Assembly: GCA_965243545.1 (NCBI GenBank) | Contig: OZ251573.1 | Coordinates: 310,001 to 374,000 of the forward strand | DNA: 64,000 bases | Direction of reading: 5' to 3' | Origin: CATQHW01 sp965243545 | GTDB taxonomy: Bacteria > Spirochaetota > Spirochaetia > SZUA-6 > Bin103 | Part shown: piece by piece, positions 49,662 through 58,628 of the stretch | How positions within the stretch are numbered: the stretch's first letter is position 1 | How the letters are laid out: every line of letters begins with the position of its first letter | The notes under the pieces: generated by a model | Seen by the model: only the letters and a program-made list of their open reading frames with translations | The model's database searches: none | Told to the model about the DNA's origin: nothing | Made by a program: the position numbers and the translations under genes

Positions 49662-51251
49662 TTGGCGCCCGGCTTGTTCGCGACGATCAGGTGGCGGCTG
49701 GTCATCAGCTTCGCCGTCATCTCGATCGTCGCGATCGCCGTCATGGGAGGGCTTTCCATGGCGGTGATCGATCGTCTGGTGGAACGCCGCCAGCGCGACG
49801 TGCTGAGCGCTACCGCGGCGGCCATCGCCGCGCAAAGCCTTCCCTACTTTACGCCGATCGTCGACCAGCGGCGGTTGCAGCAGCTGGCCAAGACGTCGGC
49901 GCTGATGGGCGACGTCCGGGTCTGGATCCTCGACCGGACGCAGCGCGTGCTGGCCGACTCCGGCCGCATGAACGAATACGAGCTGGTCTGGGCCTTTCCG
50001 TCGTTCGGCGATCCGGGTTCGGCCATGCTGATGCTGCGGGAGCGTTCGGCGGCGCTGGCCAGGCAATGGCGCGAGGAGATGTATCGACGGTTCGGCCTGG
50101 AGTCGCACGTGAGCGGCATGCGCGTGCGGCGCGATCTGTTCGGCAACCGGCTCAGCTCGGCGGCAGCCGCGGAGGACGCGGCGTCCGGTAAGGCGGCGTG
50201 GGAGGAGCCGGAAGACGGCATCGAACCGGCGGTGACGGTGGCGATCGGCGATTCGGCGCGGCCGGTCGGGTACGTGCAGATCGGCTCCGCGCCGGGCGTT
50301 CTTGACGAGGCGCGCGGCGGGCTGCGCGACGCCTTCGTGGCCGCCGGGGTGGTGACCACGGTGCTGGCCGCCCTGATCGGTCTGGTGGTCGGACGCCGCA
50401 TGACCGCGCCGATCTCGTCGCTCACCGCATCGGCGCGGCGGATGGGCGACGGCGACTTGAGCGTGCGCGCGCCGGAGCGCGGCCGGGGCGAAATGCGCGA
50501 GCTGGCGGCCGCCTTCAACGCCATGGCGTCCCGGCTCGGCGCCACCATTGAGGATCTGCGGCGCGAACGGGACGTTCTGCGCCGCTTCGTGGGGGACGCC
50601 TCGCACGAGCTCCGCACCCCGCTCACCGCGTTGCGCACGTTCACGGAGCTGATGGCCAAACACCCCGAGGACGAACAGATGCGCAAGGAGTTCTTGCCGG
50701 AGTGCGTGCGGCAGATCGAGCGCATGGAGTGGATCACGGCCAACGTGCTCGACATCGCTCGCCTGGAGGGCGGCGTGGCCGGCCTGGAGCGGCGTCCCTT
50801 GGAACTCGCCGACGCCGCGCGGAGCGCGATCGCGTTGCTGCGCGCGCGGGCCGAGGCGCGCTCCGTGCAGGTGGAGCTGGTGGAGCGTGGCGGCGCCGCG
50901 ATTTCGGGCGACCGGCGTTCCCTGGAGGTCGCCATCGGCAATCTGGTGCAGAACGCGATCGACTGGACCGCGCTCGGCACGACGGTGGTCGTGGAGATCG
51001 ACGCCGCCGGCGACCGCGCGGTGTTGTCGGTGACCGACCGCGGCGCCGGCATCGACGCCGCCGACCTGCCGCACGTCTTCGAGCGGTTCTACCGCAGCGA
51101 GCACGCCCCGGAAGGCGGCAGCGGCCTCGGCTTGGCCATCGCGCGGGCCCACGTGGAGGCGCACGGCGGCGTCGTGAGCGCCGCCAACCACGACAGCGGC
51201 GCCCGCTTCGTCATCGAACTGCCCCGCCGCCGGGACGGCGCCGACGGGTAA
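49662..51251 (+). CDS. sensor histidine kinase
   Basis: A 529-residue membrane kinase. It has one membrane span (about residues 12-33), a periplasmic sensor of about 190 residues and a second span (about residues 224-244). A HAMP domain follows (GRRMTAPISSLTASARRMGDGDLSVRAPERG), then the H-box SHELRTPLTALRTF with phosphorylated H315. The catalytic ATPase domain shows the N-box NLVQNAID, G1 DRGAGID, F-box FERFYR and G2 GGSGLGLAIA. The start is a TTG at 49662, 6 nt after the PDZ gene. Its partner is probably the OmpR-type regulator at 48029. Confidence 0.9.
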   Translation: MAPGLFATIRWRLVISFAVISIVAIAVMGGLSMAVIDRLVERRQRDVLSATAAAIAAQSLPYFTPIVDQRRLQQLAKTSALMGDVRVWILDRTQRVLADSGRMNEYELVWAFPSFGDPGSAMLMLRERSAALARQWREEMYRRFGLESHVSGMRVRRDLFGNRLSSAAAAEDAASGKAAWEEPEDGIEPAVTVAIGDSARPVGYVQIGSAPGVLDEARGGLRDAFVAAGVVTTVLAALIGLVVGRRMTAPISSLTASARRMGDGDLSVRAPERGRGEMRELAAAFNAMASRLGATIEDLRRERDVLRRFVGDASHELRTPLTALRTFTELMAKHPEDEQMRKEFLPECVRQIERMEWITANVLDIARLEGGVAGLERRPLELADAARSAIALLRARAEARSVQVELVERGGAAISGDRRSLEVAIGNLVQNAIDWTALGTTVVVEIDAAGDRAVLSVTDRGAGIDAADLPHVFERFYRSEHAPEGGSGLGLAIARAHVEAHGGVVSAANHDSGARFVIELPRRRDGADG

Positions 51252-51268
51252 GCGGCAGGCGCCCTGGC

Positions 51269-51296
51269 TTGCCAAACGCCGTCCGTGCGTTATTCT
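51269..51296 (+). promoter_or_regulatory. putative promoter of the OLD-like ATPase gene
   Basis: TTGCCA (51269-51274), 16 nt spacer, TATTCT (51291-51296). The ATG at 51304 is only 8 nt beyond the -10 box, so the message would be leaderless or nearly so. There is no ribosome site in front of the ATG, which agrees. Confidence 0.45.
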
Positions 51297-51303
51297 GAGT
51301 CAG

Positions 51304-52368
51304 ATGCCAAACGGACTGTTTCTTCCGCAGCTCTCGATCCGGGGGTTCCGCGGCATCGCCGACCTCTCGATTCCCCGGCTGGGCCGAGTGACGTTGTTGG
51401 CCGGCAAGAACAGCGTCGGCAAGACGACGGTGCTGGACGCCGTGCACGTCTATGCATCTCGAGCGCGGCGGTCCGTGCTGTACCGGCTCCTCAGCGATCG
51501 CCAGGAGCTCACCGACATGGTCGATGAAGACGGAGACCGCGAGAGTGTTCTCGATTGGAGGGCGCTGTTCCATGGCCGAGTCCCGAGCGAGTCGGCGGCG
51601 ATTGTCGTCGGTCCCGACAACGCAGACGATCAGCTTGAGATCCGGTTGGCTGATGATCATGGCCACGCGGTTATCAAGTCTCTCAAGGTGGCATATGGAA
51701 ATAGGCAGCGCTTGCTGAGTCTCATGCCGAGCGAACGTCCGGGCCAGCAGCGTTTGTTGTTTGATGATCCGTTGGACAACGGAGACGATCTGCCATCGTC
51801 GCTGGCTTGCGAGTACTTGGCGCCGGGAATGTCGAAGGAAGATCAAACGTCCCGCGTCTGGGACCAGGTAGCGCTCACCAATGATGAAGCCCGGGTCCTG
51901 AACGCCCTCAATCTGGTTATGGAAGATGAGGTAGTCGGTATCGCGATGGTGGGGGAAAGCAGAGCGAGCATCCGCCGTCTGATCATCAGGTTGAAGAATG
52001 AAGACCGACCGGTGCCGCTGAGGAGTCTTGGGGATGGCGCGGTGCGGCTGTTCGGCGTTGCGTTGGCGCTGGCGAACAGCCGCGGAGGATTCCTGCTCAT
52101 CGACGAAGCCGAGAACGGCATCCACCACACCGTTCAGCGTGATCTCTGGACCATGATCCTCCGAACGGCGCACGCCAACGACGTTCAAGTGCTTGCGACT
52201 ACGCATAGCTGGGACTGCGTGCGCGGTTTTGCCGAGGCGGCGGCCGGCTTCGAAGACGGGGACGGCGTGCTGGTCCGGCTCGATCGCAACGACAAGGACC
52301 TGCGCGCCGTCGTGTACTCGAAAGAAGCGCTGGAGACCGCTGCCGAGCAGGGCATTGAAGTACGGTAG
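51304..52368 (+). CDS. OLD-like AAA15 ATPase
   Basis: A 354-residue ABC-type ATPase of the RecF/OLD group. It begins with the LSIRGFRGIADLSI strand. Walker A is AGKNSVGKTT (about residue 34), the signature-like LRSLGDGAVRLFGVALAL lies near residue 240, and Walker B is GFLLIDEAENGIHHTVQ; the D-loop/switch is LATTHSWDCVRGF. It has no TOPRIM domain of its own. Such short ATPases usually have a separate TOPRIM-like (DUF3226) partner immediately downstream, and a 5'-truncated remnant of one follows here. Codons in 51450-52350 are less GC-biased than in neighbours, consistent with transfer. It is probably a defence or retron-like ATPase that has lost its effector. Confidence 0.8.
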   Translation: MPNGLFLPQLSIRGFRGIADLSIPRLGRVTLLAGKNSVGKTTVLDAVHVYASRARRSVLYRLLSDRQELTDMVDEDGDRESVLDWRALFHGRVPSESAAIVVGPDNADDQLEIRLADDHGHAVIKSLKVAYGNRQRLLSLMPSERPGQQRLLFDDPLDNGDDLPSSLACEYLAPGMSKEDQTSRVWDQVALTNDEARVLNALNLVMEDEVVGIAMVGESRASIRRLIIRLKNEDRPVPLRSLGDGAVRLFGVALALANSRGGFLLIDEAENGIHHTVQRDLWTMILRTAHANDVQVLATTHSWDCVRGFAEAAAGFEDGDGVLVRLDRNDKDLRAVVYSKEALETAAEQGIEVR

Positions 52369-52718
52369 CGGACCACCCCGATCCGGCGGGCACGATCATT
52401 GATGGCAGACCGCGCGTCGGCATCTGGTTGATGCCGAATAACCGGGCGCCCGGCGAACTGGAGGGCTTCATCGCTCGGATGATCCCGAAGAACGACGCCG
52501 TATGGCCGTTGTCCCAGGCGTACGTCGAGGGCATTCCCGCCGGCGCTCGCGCCTTCAGAGCGGGAAAGACGCTCAGGGCCAAGGTGCACTCTTGGCTTGC
52601 CGTTCGGGCGGAACCGCGCAAGATGGGTTCGGCAATCGGGGCGGGAGACCTGGACGTCAACGCTCCGGATGCGGTTCGCTTCGTAACGTGGCTGCGGCGC
52701 CTTCTGGGCCGAGCGCCG
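52365..52718 (+). pseudogene. 5'-truncated DUF3226-type (TOPRIM-like) partner of the OLD-like ATPase
   Basis: The frame opens after a stop at 52356-52358 and reads DHPDPAGTIIDGRPRVGIW, then LMPNNRAPGELEGFI, ending in VTWLRRLLG. This is the C-terminal two thirds of the DUF3226 partner often found directly after such ATPases. The first 90-100 residues, which hold the TOPRIM glutamate and DxD, are missing: the ATPase stop is followed at once by the middle of the partner. A GTA/TTG could serve as start, but no good one exists. The frame stays open past 52718, but there it lies over the SMUG1-type gene. Confidence 0.65.
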
Positions 52719-53444
52719 TCACGGCCAGACGCCGGCGGCGGTGAGGGTGGCGGTCGCCTGCTCGGCCCAGCCGGCGTTGGCGCGCGGGTTGGCGGGGCTG
52801 GGGTGGAGCAGGCGGATCACCTGCTGCCCTTCCGGCAGCGCGCCCCGCGCGCGCCGTTCGGCGTAGGCGCCCAGGGCGACCACGCACCGGGGGCGGAGCG
52901 CGGCCACCGCGGCGCGCAGGTGGCGGTCGCAGGCGGCGATCAGTGCGCGCATCGCCGGCCCGCTCAGCTTGTCGGGGGTGACGTTGCGGCCGGTTTCGCC
53001 CAGGAAGGCGAGCGGACAGTAGTTGAGCACGAAGTGCTCGGCGAAGAACCGGTCCGGCGTCCCGAAGCGGTCGGCGAACAGGCCCCAGAGCCGCGAGCCC
53101 GACACCTCGCGGCGCGTACAGGCAAAGCCGAGCACCGGCCGCGCGGGATGCTGGCGGCGCGGCGGCTCCACGCCGGCGGCAATGCCGAGCCACCCGGTCA
53201 CCGCCCTCACGTCCCCGAACGGGATGCCGGTCTGCACCATCCCGAACGGCCCCGGGTTCATGCCCAGGAACACGGCGCGCACGCCCTCGGCCGCATAGGC
53301 GGTGACATAGCGCCGGTACGCGGCGCGCGCGTAGCGCAACGGATTGTAGACGCAGGCGACCGGCGAGCCGAACGCCGCCGCGTCGCCGGCCTCGGCCAAC
53401 GCCGCTGCCGCGGCCAGCAGAGCGCGCGCCGCCGCCCCCGCCAT
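52719..53444 (-). CDS. SMUG1-type uracil-DNA glycosylase (UDG family 3)
   Basis: A 241-residue glycosylase that removes uracil, and often hydroxymethyluracil, from DNA. Diagnostic motifs are FLGMNPGPFGMVQTGIPFGD (catalytic loop with Asn), then LNYCPLAF, and the intercalating loop LHPSPANPRANAGW. These fit SMUG1 rather than Ung. The ATG at 53444 is used; no coupling with neighbours. The other strand of this region is also open but belongs to the read-through of the truncated gene. It is divergent from the membrane protein gene at 53493. Confidence 0.88.
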   Translation of the reverse strand: MAGAAARALLAAAAALAEAGDAAAFGSPVACVYNPLRYARAAYRRYVTAYAAEGVRAVFLGMNPGPFGMVQTGIPFGDVRAVTGWLGIAAGVEPPRRQHPARPVLGFACTRREVSGSRLWGLFADRFGTPDRFFAEHFVLNYCPLAFLGETGRNVTPDKLSGPAMRALIAACDRHLRAAVAALRPRCVVALGAYAERRARGALPEGQQVIRLLHPSPANPRANAGWAEQATATLTAAGVWP

Positions 53445-53492
53445 CGGCCGGCACCATAACAGAGCGGCCGGCCTTCGTAGTACTCTGCGCCC

Positions 53493-54011
53493 GTGACGCT
53501 ACGCGAACTGATCTCGGCGGCCGACGCGGTGCGCATACCGATACTGATCGGGTTCTGCGCCGTGGTGGTCGTCACCGCGCTGATCGGCGCGCTGCACGGC
53601 CGCGGCCGGGGCGGCGGAGCCCCGTGGCGCTACCTCTACGCGGTGCTGGTCTACGCGGCCTGCGTGCCGGGAGCGTTCGCCGTCATGCTCCTGCTCTATG
53701 CCCTGTTCTTCACGGGCGAGAATCTGCTCGACGTCAACGTGATCATCTACGTGGCGCCGATCGTGGCGATGGCGGCGACCCTTGGGGTGATGCGCCGCAA
53801 CGTCGACTTCGACAGCGTGCCCGGCTTCAACCGGTTGACCGGGCTCATGACCATGCTGGCGGTCGCCTTCGCGGTGGCGTTCGTGCTGCGCAGTCTGCGG
53901 ATCTGGCTGTTCTTCGGCGCGTCCATGATCTGGTTCTTCGTGCTGGTCGCCGCCCTGTTCGTGCTGTTCAAGTGGGGCGGGCGGCTGCTGTTCGGCCGCA
54001 GGAACTCCTGA
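53493..54011 (+). CDS. hypothetical membrane protein
   Basis: A 172-residue protein with about five hydrophobic segments: IPILIGFCAVVVVTALIGAL, then YLYAVLVYAACVPGAFAVML, VIIYVAPIVAMAATLGVM, LMTMLAVAFAVAFVL and a final WFFVLVAALFVLF. No known domain is recognised. The GTG at 53493 lies 6 nt after a TACTCT hexamer (53481-53486), which suggests a near-leaderless transcript. It converges on mtaB with a 28-nt gap in which I see no terminator. Confidence 0.65.
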   Translation: MTLRELISAADAVRIPILIGFCAVVVVTALIGALHGRGRGGGAPWRYLYAVLVYAACVPGAFAVMLLLYALFFTGENLLDVNVIIYVAPIVAMAATLGVMRRNVDFDSVPGFNRLTGLMTMLAVAFAVAFVLRSLRIWLFFGASMIWFFVLVAALFVLFKWGGRLLFGRRNS

Positions 54012-54039
54012 GCGCCCCTGACTGCAAGCGCCACGTCTT

Positions 54040-55350
54040 TCAGGCGGCCGGAGCGGCCACCGCGCGGAGCGCGCCGCAGCCGGCAGGCGCCACGGCGGTG
54101 ACGCGCACGTCCAGGAAGCGGCGCGTCATGCCGGGGTCGGCGCACGGCGCCTCGATCGGCACGTAGCACTCGCCGTAGCCGCGCGCCACGCCGTCCCGCA
54201 CCGATTCGACCAGCAGGCGCTGGCGCGCTCCGGTCAGGCCGCGCACGTAGGCGTCGCGGTTGCGGGCGGCCAGCCCGCGCACCGCCGCGCTCCGGCGTTG
54301 CTTGACGCCCTCCTCGACCTGCCCGGCCATGCGGGCCGCGCGCGTGCCGGCGCGCTTGGCGTAGCGGAAGGTGTGACAGTGGGTAAAGCCGAGGCGCCGC
54401 ACGGCGCGGCAGGTCTCGGCGAAGTCGTCGTCGTCCTCCCCCGGGAAGCCGACCAGAATGTCGGTGGTGGCGTTGAGGCCGGGGCGGATGCTCCGCGCCC
54501 GCTCCAGCAGCCGTTCGAACGTGAGCAGGTCGTACAGCCGGCGCATCGCCAGCAACACCCGGTCGGAGCCCGACTGCAGGCAGAGGTGCAGATGCGGACA
54601 GAGGCGGTCGTCGTCCAGCAGCTCGAGCGCCGGCGCGATCTCCCGGTCCGGCTCCAGCGACGACAGCCGCACGCGGAAGTCGCCGGGCAGCGACAGCAGC
54701 GCCTCCAGCATGGCTGCGAAGCCGGCGCCGCCGTGCCGGTACCGTCCCAGGTTCACGCCGGTTATGACGATCTCGTGAAACCCGCCGTCGATGATGCGGC
54801 GCGCCTCGTCCAGGATCGCGGCGAGCGGTCGGCTCACGGCGCGGCCGCGCACGAACGGAATGATGCAGAAGCTGCAGCGGTTGTCGCAGCCGTCCTGCAC
54901 CTTGAGGAACCGGCGCGCGCGCGCCGCGTGCTCGCCGCCGCCGTAGGCGAACGGCCCGGCCGGGAGTCCGTCGGCGGCGGCCAGCTCGCCGGCGCGGTGG
55001 GCGTCGACCAGCGCGGCGATGCCGGCCTTGCGCCGGTTGTCGACCACGTAGTCGACGCCGGCGACGGCGGCGACCGCCTCCCGCTGGCCGGTCGCCATGC
55101 AGCCGGTGGCCACCACCAGCGGCCGCGGGCCGCCGGACCGTCCGGCGCGGTACAGGGCGTTGCGCGACTTGCGGTCGGCCTGGTCGGTCACCGTGCAGCT
55201 GTTGACCACCACCACCTCGGCCGGCTCACCCGGCGGCACCACGCGATACCCCCGCGCGGCGAAGTCGGCGGCCAGCGCGTCGCTCTCATAGGCGTTGAGG
55301 CGGCAGCCGAGCGACTCGACCGCCACGCGCGGCGCTGTAACTCCGGTCAT
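54040..55350 (-). CDS. mtaB: tRNA t6A37 methylthiotransferase MtaB
   Basis: A 436-residue radical-SAM methylthiotransferase that turns t6A into ms2t6A at position 37 of ANN-decoding tRNAs. The N-terminal UPF0004 domain has the three cluster cysteines (LGCRLNAYES, NSCTVTDQAD, ATGCMA). The radical-SAM motif is CDNRCSFCIIPF. LGCRLN (not LGC-KN as in MiaB) and TGVNLGRY favour MtaB over MiaB or RimO. The C-terminal TRAM-like part contains LVESVRDGVARGYGECYVPI. The ATG at 55350 gives the normal family N-terminus. Confidence 0.92.
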   Translation of the reverse strand: MTGVTAPRVAVESLGCRLNAYESDALAADFAARGYRVVPPGEPAEVVVVNSCTVTDQADRKSRNALYRAGRSGGPRPLVVATGCMATGQREAVAAVAGVDYVVDNRRKAGIAALVDAHRAGELAAADGLPAGPFAYGGGEHAARARRFLKVQDGCDNRCSFCIIPFVRGRAVSRPLAAILDEARRIIDGGFHEIVITGVNLGRYRHGGAGFAAMLEALLSLPGDFRVRLSSLEPDREIAPALELLDDDRLCPHLHLCLQSGSDRVLLAMRRLYDLLTFERLLERARSIRPGLNATTDILVGFPGEDDDDFAETCRAVRRLGFTHCHTFRYAKRAGTRAARMAGQVEEGVKQRRSAAVRGLAARNRDAYVRGLTGARQRLLVESVRDGVARGYGECYVPIEAPCADPGMTRRFLDVRVTAVAPAGCGALRAVAAPAA

Positions 55351-55454
55351 GGGGGGCGCATCCTACCGCCGCGGCCGGCGCGCGGCCAGCCGTCGCAGGA
55401 TGCGGCGCCGATCCGGCGTTGCCTGCCGGCGCGCTTTCCCGCACTCTGGCGCCC

Positions 55455-57638
55455 GTGCGCCTTCCCCCCCGCACCCGGCCCGGCGGCCTGCGCATCCCGG
55501 AGCGGGACGTGCACGTCGCCCGCGAAACCTCCGGCACGCCGCGCATCCGCGCGCAGACCGCGCTGGACGCCTACTACGGTCTGGGGTTCATGCACGCCAC
55601 CGACCGCCTGTTCCAGATGTTCGCCACCCGCGCGCTCGGCATGGGGCGGCTGGCCGAGGCGTTCGGCGGCGCGGCCCCGCTCGTCGCGAGCGACCGGGGG
55701 GCGCGCGCGGCGCTCCTGCACCGCGTGCCGGACGGCGACGTGGAAGGATTGGGCGAGCGCGGCATGGCGGTGGTCCGCTCGTACTGCGCCGGCGTCAACG
55801 AAGTCGTGGAACGCGGCCACCGGCCGTTCGAGCTGCGGCTGACCGGCAACCGGGTCGAGCCGTTCACGCCGGCGCACATCCTGAGCAGCCTGCGGGCGAT
55901 CGCCTACCTGGGACTCGACGACGCGCAGGGGGACATGGAGCTCACCATCGCCCGGGCGCTGGCGGCCGATCCGGGGACGTTTCAGGCGTGGAGCGCGCTG
56001 TTCGCTCCCCTCGCCGACGGCTACCGGGCGGAGGACTACCGCGGGCTTACGGTGGACGCCGCCCCGGCGCAGCCGAGCGCGGTGCGCCGGCGGAAGCCGC
56101 CGGCGCCGGGCGGCAGCAACGCCTGGGCGGTGGCCGGCAGCCGCACCCGATCCGGCCGGCCGATGCTCTGCAACGATCCGCATCAGGACGTCACCTGCCT
56201 GCCGGCCGTCTGGTACGAGGCGGTGCTGGAGACGCCGGAGCTCTGGGTCATGGGGGCGACCGTAGCCGGGGGCCCGGCGTTCGCCTCCGGGTGGAACCGC
56301 GACGTGGCGTGGGGCGTCACCTACGCGACCGCCGACTGCGAGGATCTGTTCGTGGAGGAGTGCCGCGACGGCCGCTATCTGCGCGACGGCCGCTGGCTCC
56401 CGTTCTCGGTGCGGCAGGAGGAGATACGCACCAAGTCCGGGAACACCGTGCCGGCGGCGTTTCATGAGACCGAAAACGGCTGCCTGACCGGCAACCCGCA
56501 CGCCGACGGCCGCTATCTCACCCGCCGCTGGGCAGGCGTCGCGCCGGTCGCCGGCAGCAGCGTGGCCGGCCTGCTGGCGCTCAACGCGGCCCGCGACCTC
56601 GACGGGGCGCTGGCCGCGGTCGCATCGATCCGGCTGCCGGGGCTGCACTGGGTGCTGTGCGACCGGAACGGCCGCATCGGCCGCGGCATGAACGCGGCGG
56701 TCCCGCAGCGGCGCGCCGGCTTGAGCGGACTGCTGCCGATACCGGGGTGGCGGGCCGGCGCCGGCTGGGACGGGCTGCGCGACGCCGGCGGCTTCCCGGC
56801 CGAGCGCGATCCGGCGTCCGGGATCGTCGTGGTGGCCAACCAGCGGTTCGGCGGTGACGCTTCACCGCAGACCATGGCGGTCGCCGCCGACCGCGCCGAC
56901 CGCATCGCGGAGCTGCTGCAGGCCGGTCACCGGCAGCAGGGCGGACCGCTCACCGAGCGCGACATGATGCGGATGCAGGCCGACGTCCACTCGTTGCGCG
57001 CGGAGCGGATGCTGCGGTTCCAGCACGACCGGCTGCGTCGCCATCCGCTCGGGCGGCGGCTGCTGTCCTGGGATTGCCGCATGGAGTCCGACAGCCGCGA
57101 GGCGACCTCCTTTTCGATGTTCTGTCACGGGCTGTTGATGGCGACCTGCCGGGGCGTGTTGTTTCCGGCCGGGACGCTGGCCGCAGCCGACGACAGTCCG
57201 TTCTTCAGCAACAACTTCCGGCTCATCGAGGAGGCGTGGATCGACGCCCGGCCGCCGTTCCGCGCGGTCGACTGGGACACGGTCGTGCCCCGCGTCCTGG
57301 ATTGGGTCGGGGCCGATCAGCCGGCGTGGGGATCGGATCCGATCGTCATGAACCACGTGCTGCTCGGCGCTACGCCGGTCGGCCGCCTACTGCGCGCCGG
57401 TCCGTTTCAGGCGCGCGGCGACGAGTCGACCGTGCAGCAGGGCAACCGCTTCGGCCGCCGCGACAAGGCGAACGGCCCGTCGTACCGGCTGATCGTGGAG
57501 TTCGCGGACGAGATCGCCTACACGTCGATGCCCGGCGGCGCGAGCGGCCGCCCCTCCTCCAAGTACTACCGGCAGGGGGTCGAAGACTGGGCGGCCGGCC
57601 GCTACCATCTGCTGGGGCCAAAGGTGCAACCGGAATGA
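55455..57638 (+). CDS. penicillin acylase (Ntn-hydrolase) family protein
   Basis: A roughly 727-residue amidohydrolase. The N-terminal alpha part has ALDAYYGLGFMHATDRLFQM. The beta-subunit nucleophile serine is in PGGSNAWAVAGSRT (about residue 221), followed by NDPHQD, as in acylases that self-cleave at this serine. Later conserved Asn/Gln positions include VVVANQRF and DEIAYTSMPGG near the end. No signal peptide is evident, which is unusual because most relatives are exported. The GTG at 55455 is used because CACTCT lies about 9 nt upstream, as before the gene at 53493; a TTG at 55419 is the alternative. The substrate is unknown. Its stop overlaps the next gene. Confidence 0.8.
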   Translation: MRLPPRTRPGGLRIPERDVHVARETSGTPRIRAQTALDAYYGLGFMHATDRLFQMFATRALGMGRLAEAFGGAAPLVASDRGARAALLHRVPDGDVEGLGERGMAVVRSYCAGVNEVVERGHRPFELRLTGNRVEPFTPAHILSSLRAIAYLGLDDAQGDMELTIARALAADPGTFQAWSALFAPLADGYRAEDYRGLTVDAAPAQPSAVRRRKPPAPGGSNAWAVAGSRTRSGRPMLCNDPHQDVTCLPAVWYEAVLETPELWVMGATVAGGPAFASGWNRDVAWGVTYATADCEDLFVEECRDGRYLRDGRWLPFSVRQEEIRTKSGNTVPAAFHETENGCLTGNPHADGRYLTRRWAGVAPVAGSSVAGLLALNAARDLDGALAAVASIRLPGLHWVLCDRNGRIGRGMNAAVPQRRAGLSGLLPIPGWRAGAGWDGLRDAGGFPAERDPASGIVVVANQRFGGDASPQTMAVAADRADRIAELLQAGHRQQGGPLTERDMMRMQADVHSLRAERMLRFQHDRLRRHPLGRRLLSWDCRMESDSREATSFSMFCHGLLMATCRGVLFPAGTLAAADDSPFFSNNFRLIEEAWIDARPPFRAVDWDTVVPRVLDWVGADQPAWGSDPIVMNHVLLGATPVGRLLRAGPFQARGDESTVQQGNRFGRRDKANGPSYRLIVEFADEIAYTSMPGGASGRPSSKYYRQGVEDWAAGRYHLLGPKVQPE

Positions 57639-58606
57639 GCTATCGCGTGACCATCGTCGACGACCGATTCGAGGCGTATGAGGAGGAGGAGCGCATCCTG
57701 GGCCCGATCGCCGCCCTGGAGGTGACGCGGTCGACCGATCCCGCGGAGATCGCGGCCGCCGTGCGCGACGCGGACGCGGTGATCGTCAACCTGGCGCCGA
57801 TCACGCGGCCGGCCATCGAGGGGATGCGGCGCTGCAAGATCATCTGCCGCTACGGGATCGGCTACGACAACGTCGACGTCGACGCCGCAACCGAGCGCGG
57901 CATCTGGGTTGCGCGGGTGCCCGATTACGGTATCGAGGACGTGTCCGACCACGCCCTGGGTCTGTTCCTGGCCTGCGTGAGGAAGATCCCGTACACCGAC
58001 CGCGGCATCCGCGCCGGCGGCTGGGGGTTCCGGCGCAACCGCCCGTCCTACCGCATCCGGGGCAAGACCTTCGGGCTGCTCGGCTACGGGGCGATCGCCC
58101 GCGCTCTGCACCGCAAGCTTTCCGGCCTGGGGCTGGCGCGGGTGCTGGCGCACGATCCCTACGTCGACCCTGCGGCGATGCGCGCCGCCGGGGCGGAACC
58201 GGCGCCGGTCGACGAGCTGTTGGCCGCATCCGACTACGTGTCGATCCACGCGCCGCTGACGCCGGAGACGCGCGGGATCATCGACGGCCGGCGCCTTGCG
58301 GCCATGAAGCCGGCGGCGATTATCGTCAACACCGCCCGCGGCGGCATCATCGACGAGGACGCGCTGGCCGGCGCGTTGCGCGCAGGCCGGATCGGGTACG
58401 CGGCGCTCGACGTATTCGAGACGGAGCCGCTGGCGGCCGACAGTCCATTACGCGAACTCGACACCGTGATCCTTACCGACCACCACGCCTACTACACGGA
58501 GGAATCGGTGGTGGAGTTGAAGACCAAGGCGGCGCTCCGCGTGCGCACCGCCCTGCAAGGCGGCGTACCGGAATCCGCGCTCAACGATCCCCGCCGGCCG
58601 TCCTGA
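57635..58606 (+). CDS. D-isomer-specific 2-hydroxyacid dehydrogenase family protein
   Basis: A 323-residue NAD-dependent dehydrogenase of the CtBP/phosphoglycerate-dehydrogenase type. The NAD motif is GLLGYGAIARAL (about residue 147). The catalytic set is NTARGG (Arg), FETEP (Glu) and TDHHAYY (His). RYGIGYDNVDVDAAT is also characteristic. The substrate is undefined; glycerate, glyoxylate or a sugar-derived keto acid are possible. The ATG at 57635 overlaps the acylase stop. Together with the Gfo/Idh and enolase-superfamily genes downstream it suggests catabolism of a hydroxyacid or sugar acid. Confidence 0.85.
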   Translation: MSYRVTIVDDRFEAYEEEERILGPIAALEVTRSTDPAEIAAAVRDADAVIVNLAPITRPAIEGMRRCKIICRYGIGYDNVDVDAATERGIWVARVPDYGIEDVSDHALGLFLACVRKIPYTDRGIRAGGWGFRRNRPSYRIRGKTFGLLGYGAIARALHRKLSGLGLARVLAHDPYVDPAAMRAAGAEPAPVDELLAASDYVSIHAPLTPETRGIIDGRRLAAMKPAAIIVNTARGGIIDEDALAGALRAGRIGYAALDVFETEPLAADSPLRELDTVILTDHHAYYTEESVVELKTKAALRVRTALQGGVPESALNDPRRPS

Positions 58607-58625
58607 CCGCGCCCGGCCGCGCGGT
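58606..58625. terminator. hairpin between converging genes
   Basis: ACCGCGC (58606-58612), a 6-nt loop, and GCGCGGT (58619-58625) form a perfect 7-bp stem between the dehydrogenase stop and the converging Gfo/Idh stop. No T run follows on either strand, so it may be a weak or factor-assisted bidirectional terminator. Confidence 0.3.
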
Positions 58626-58628
58626 TCG

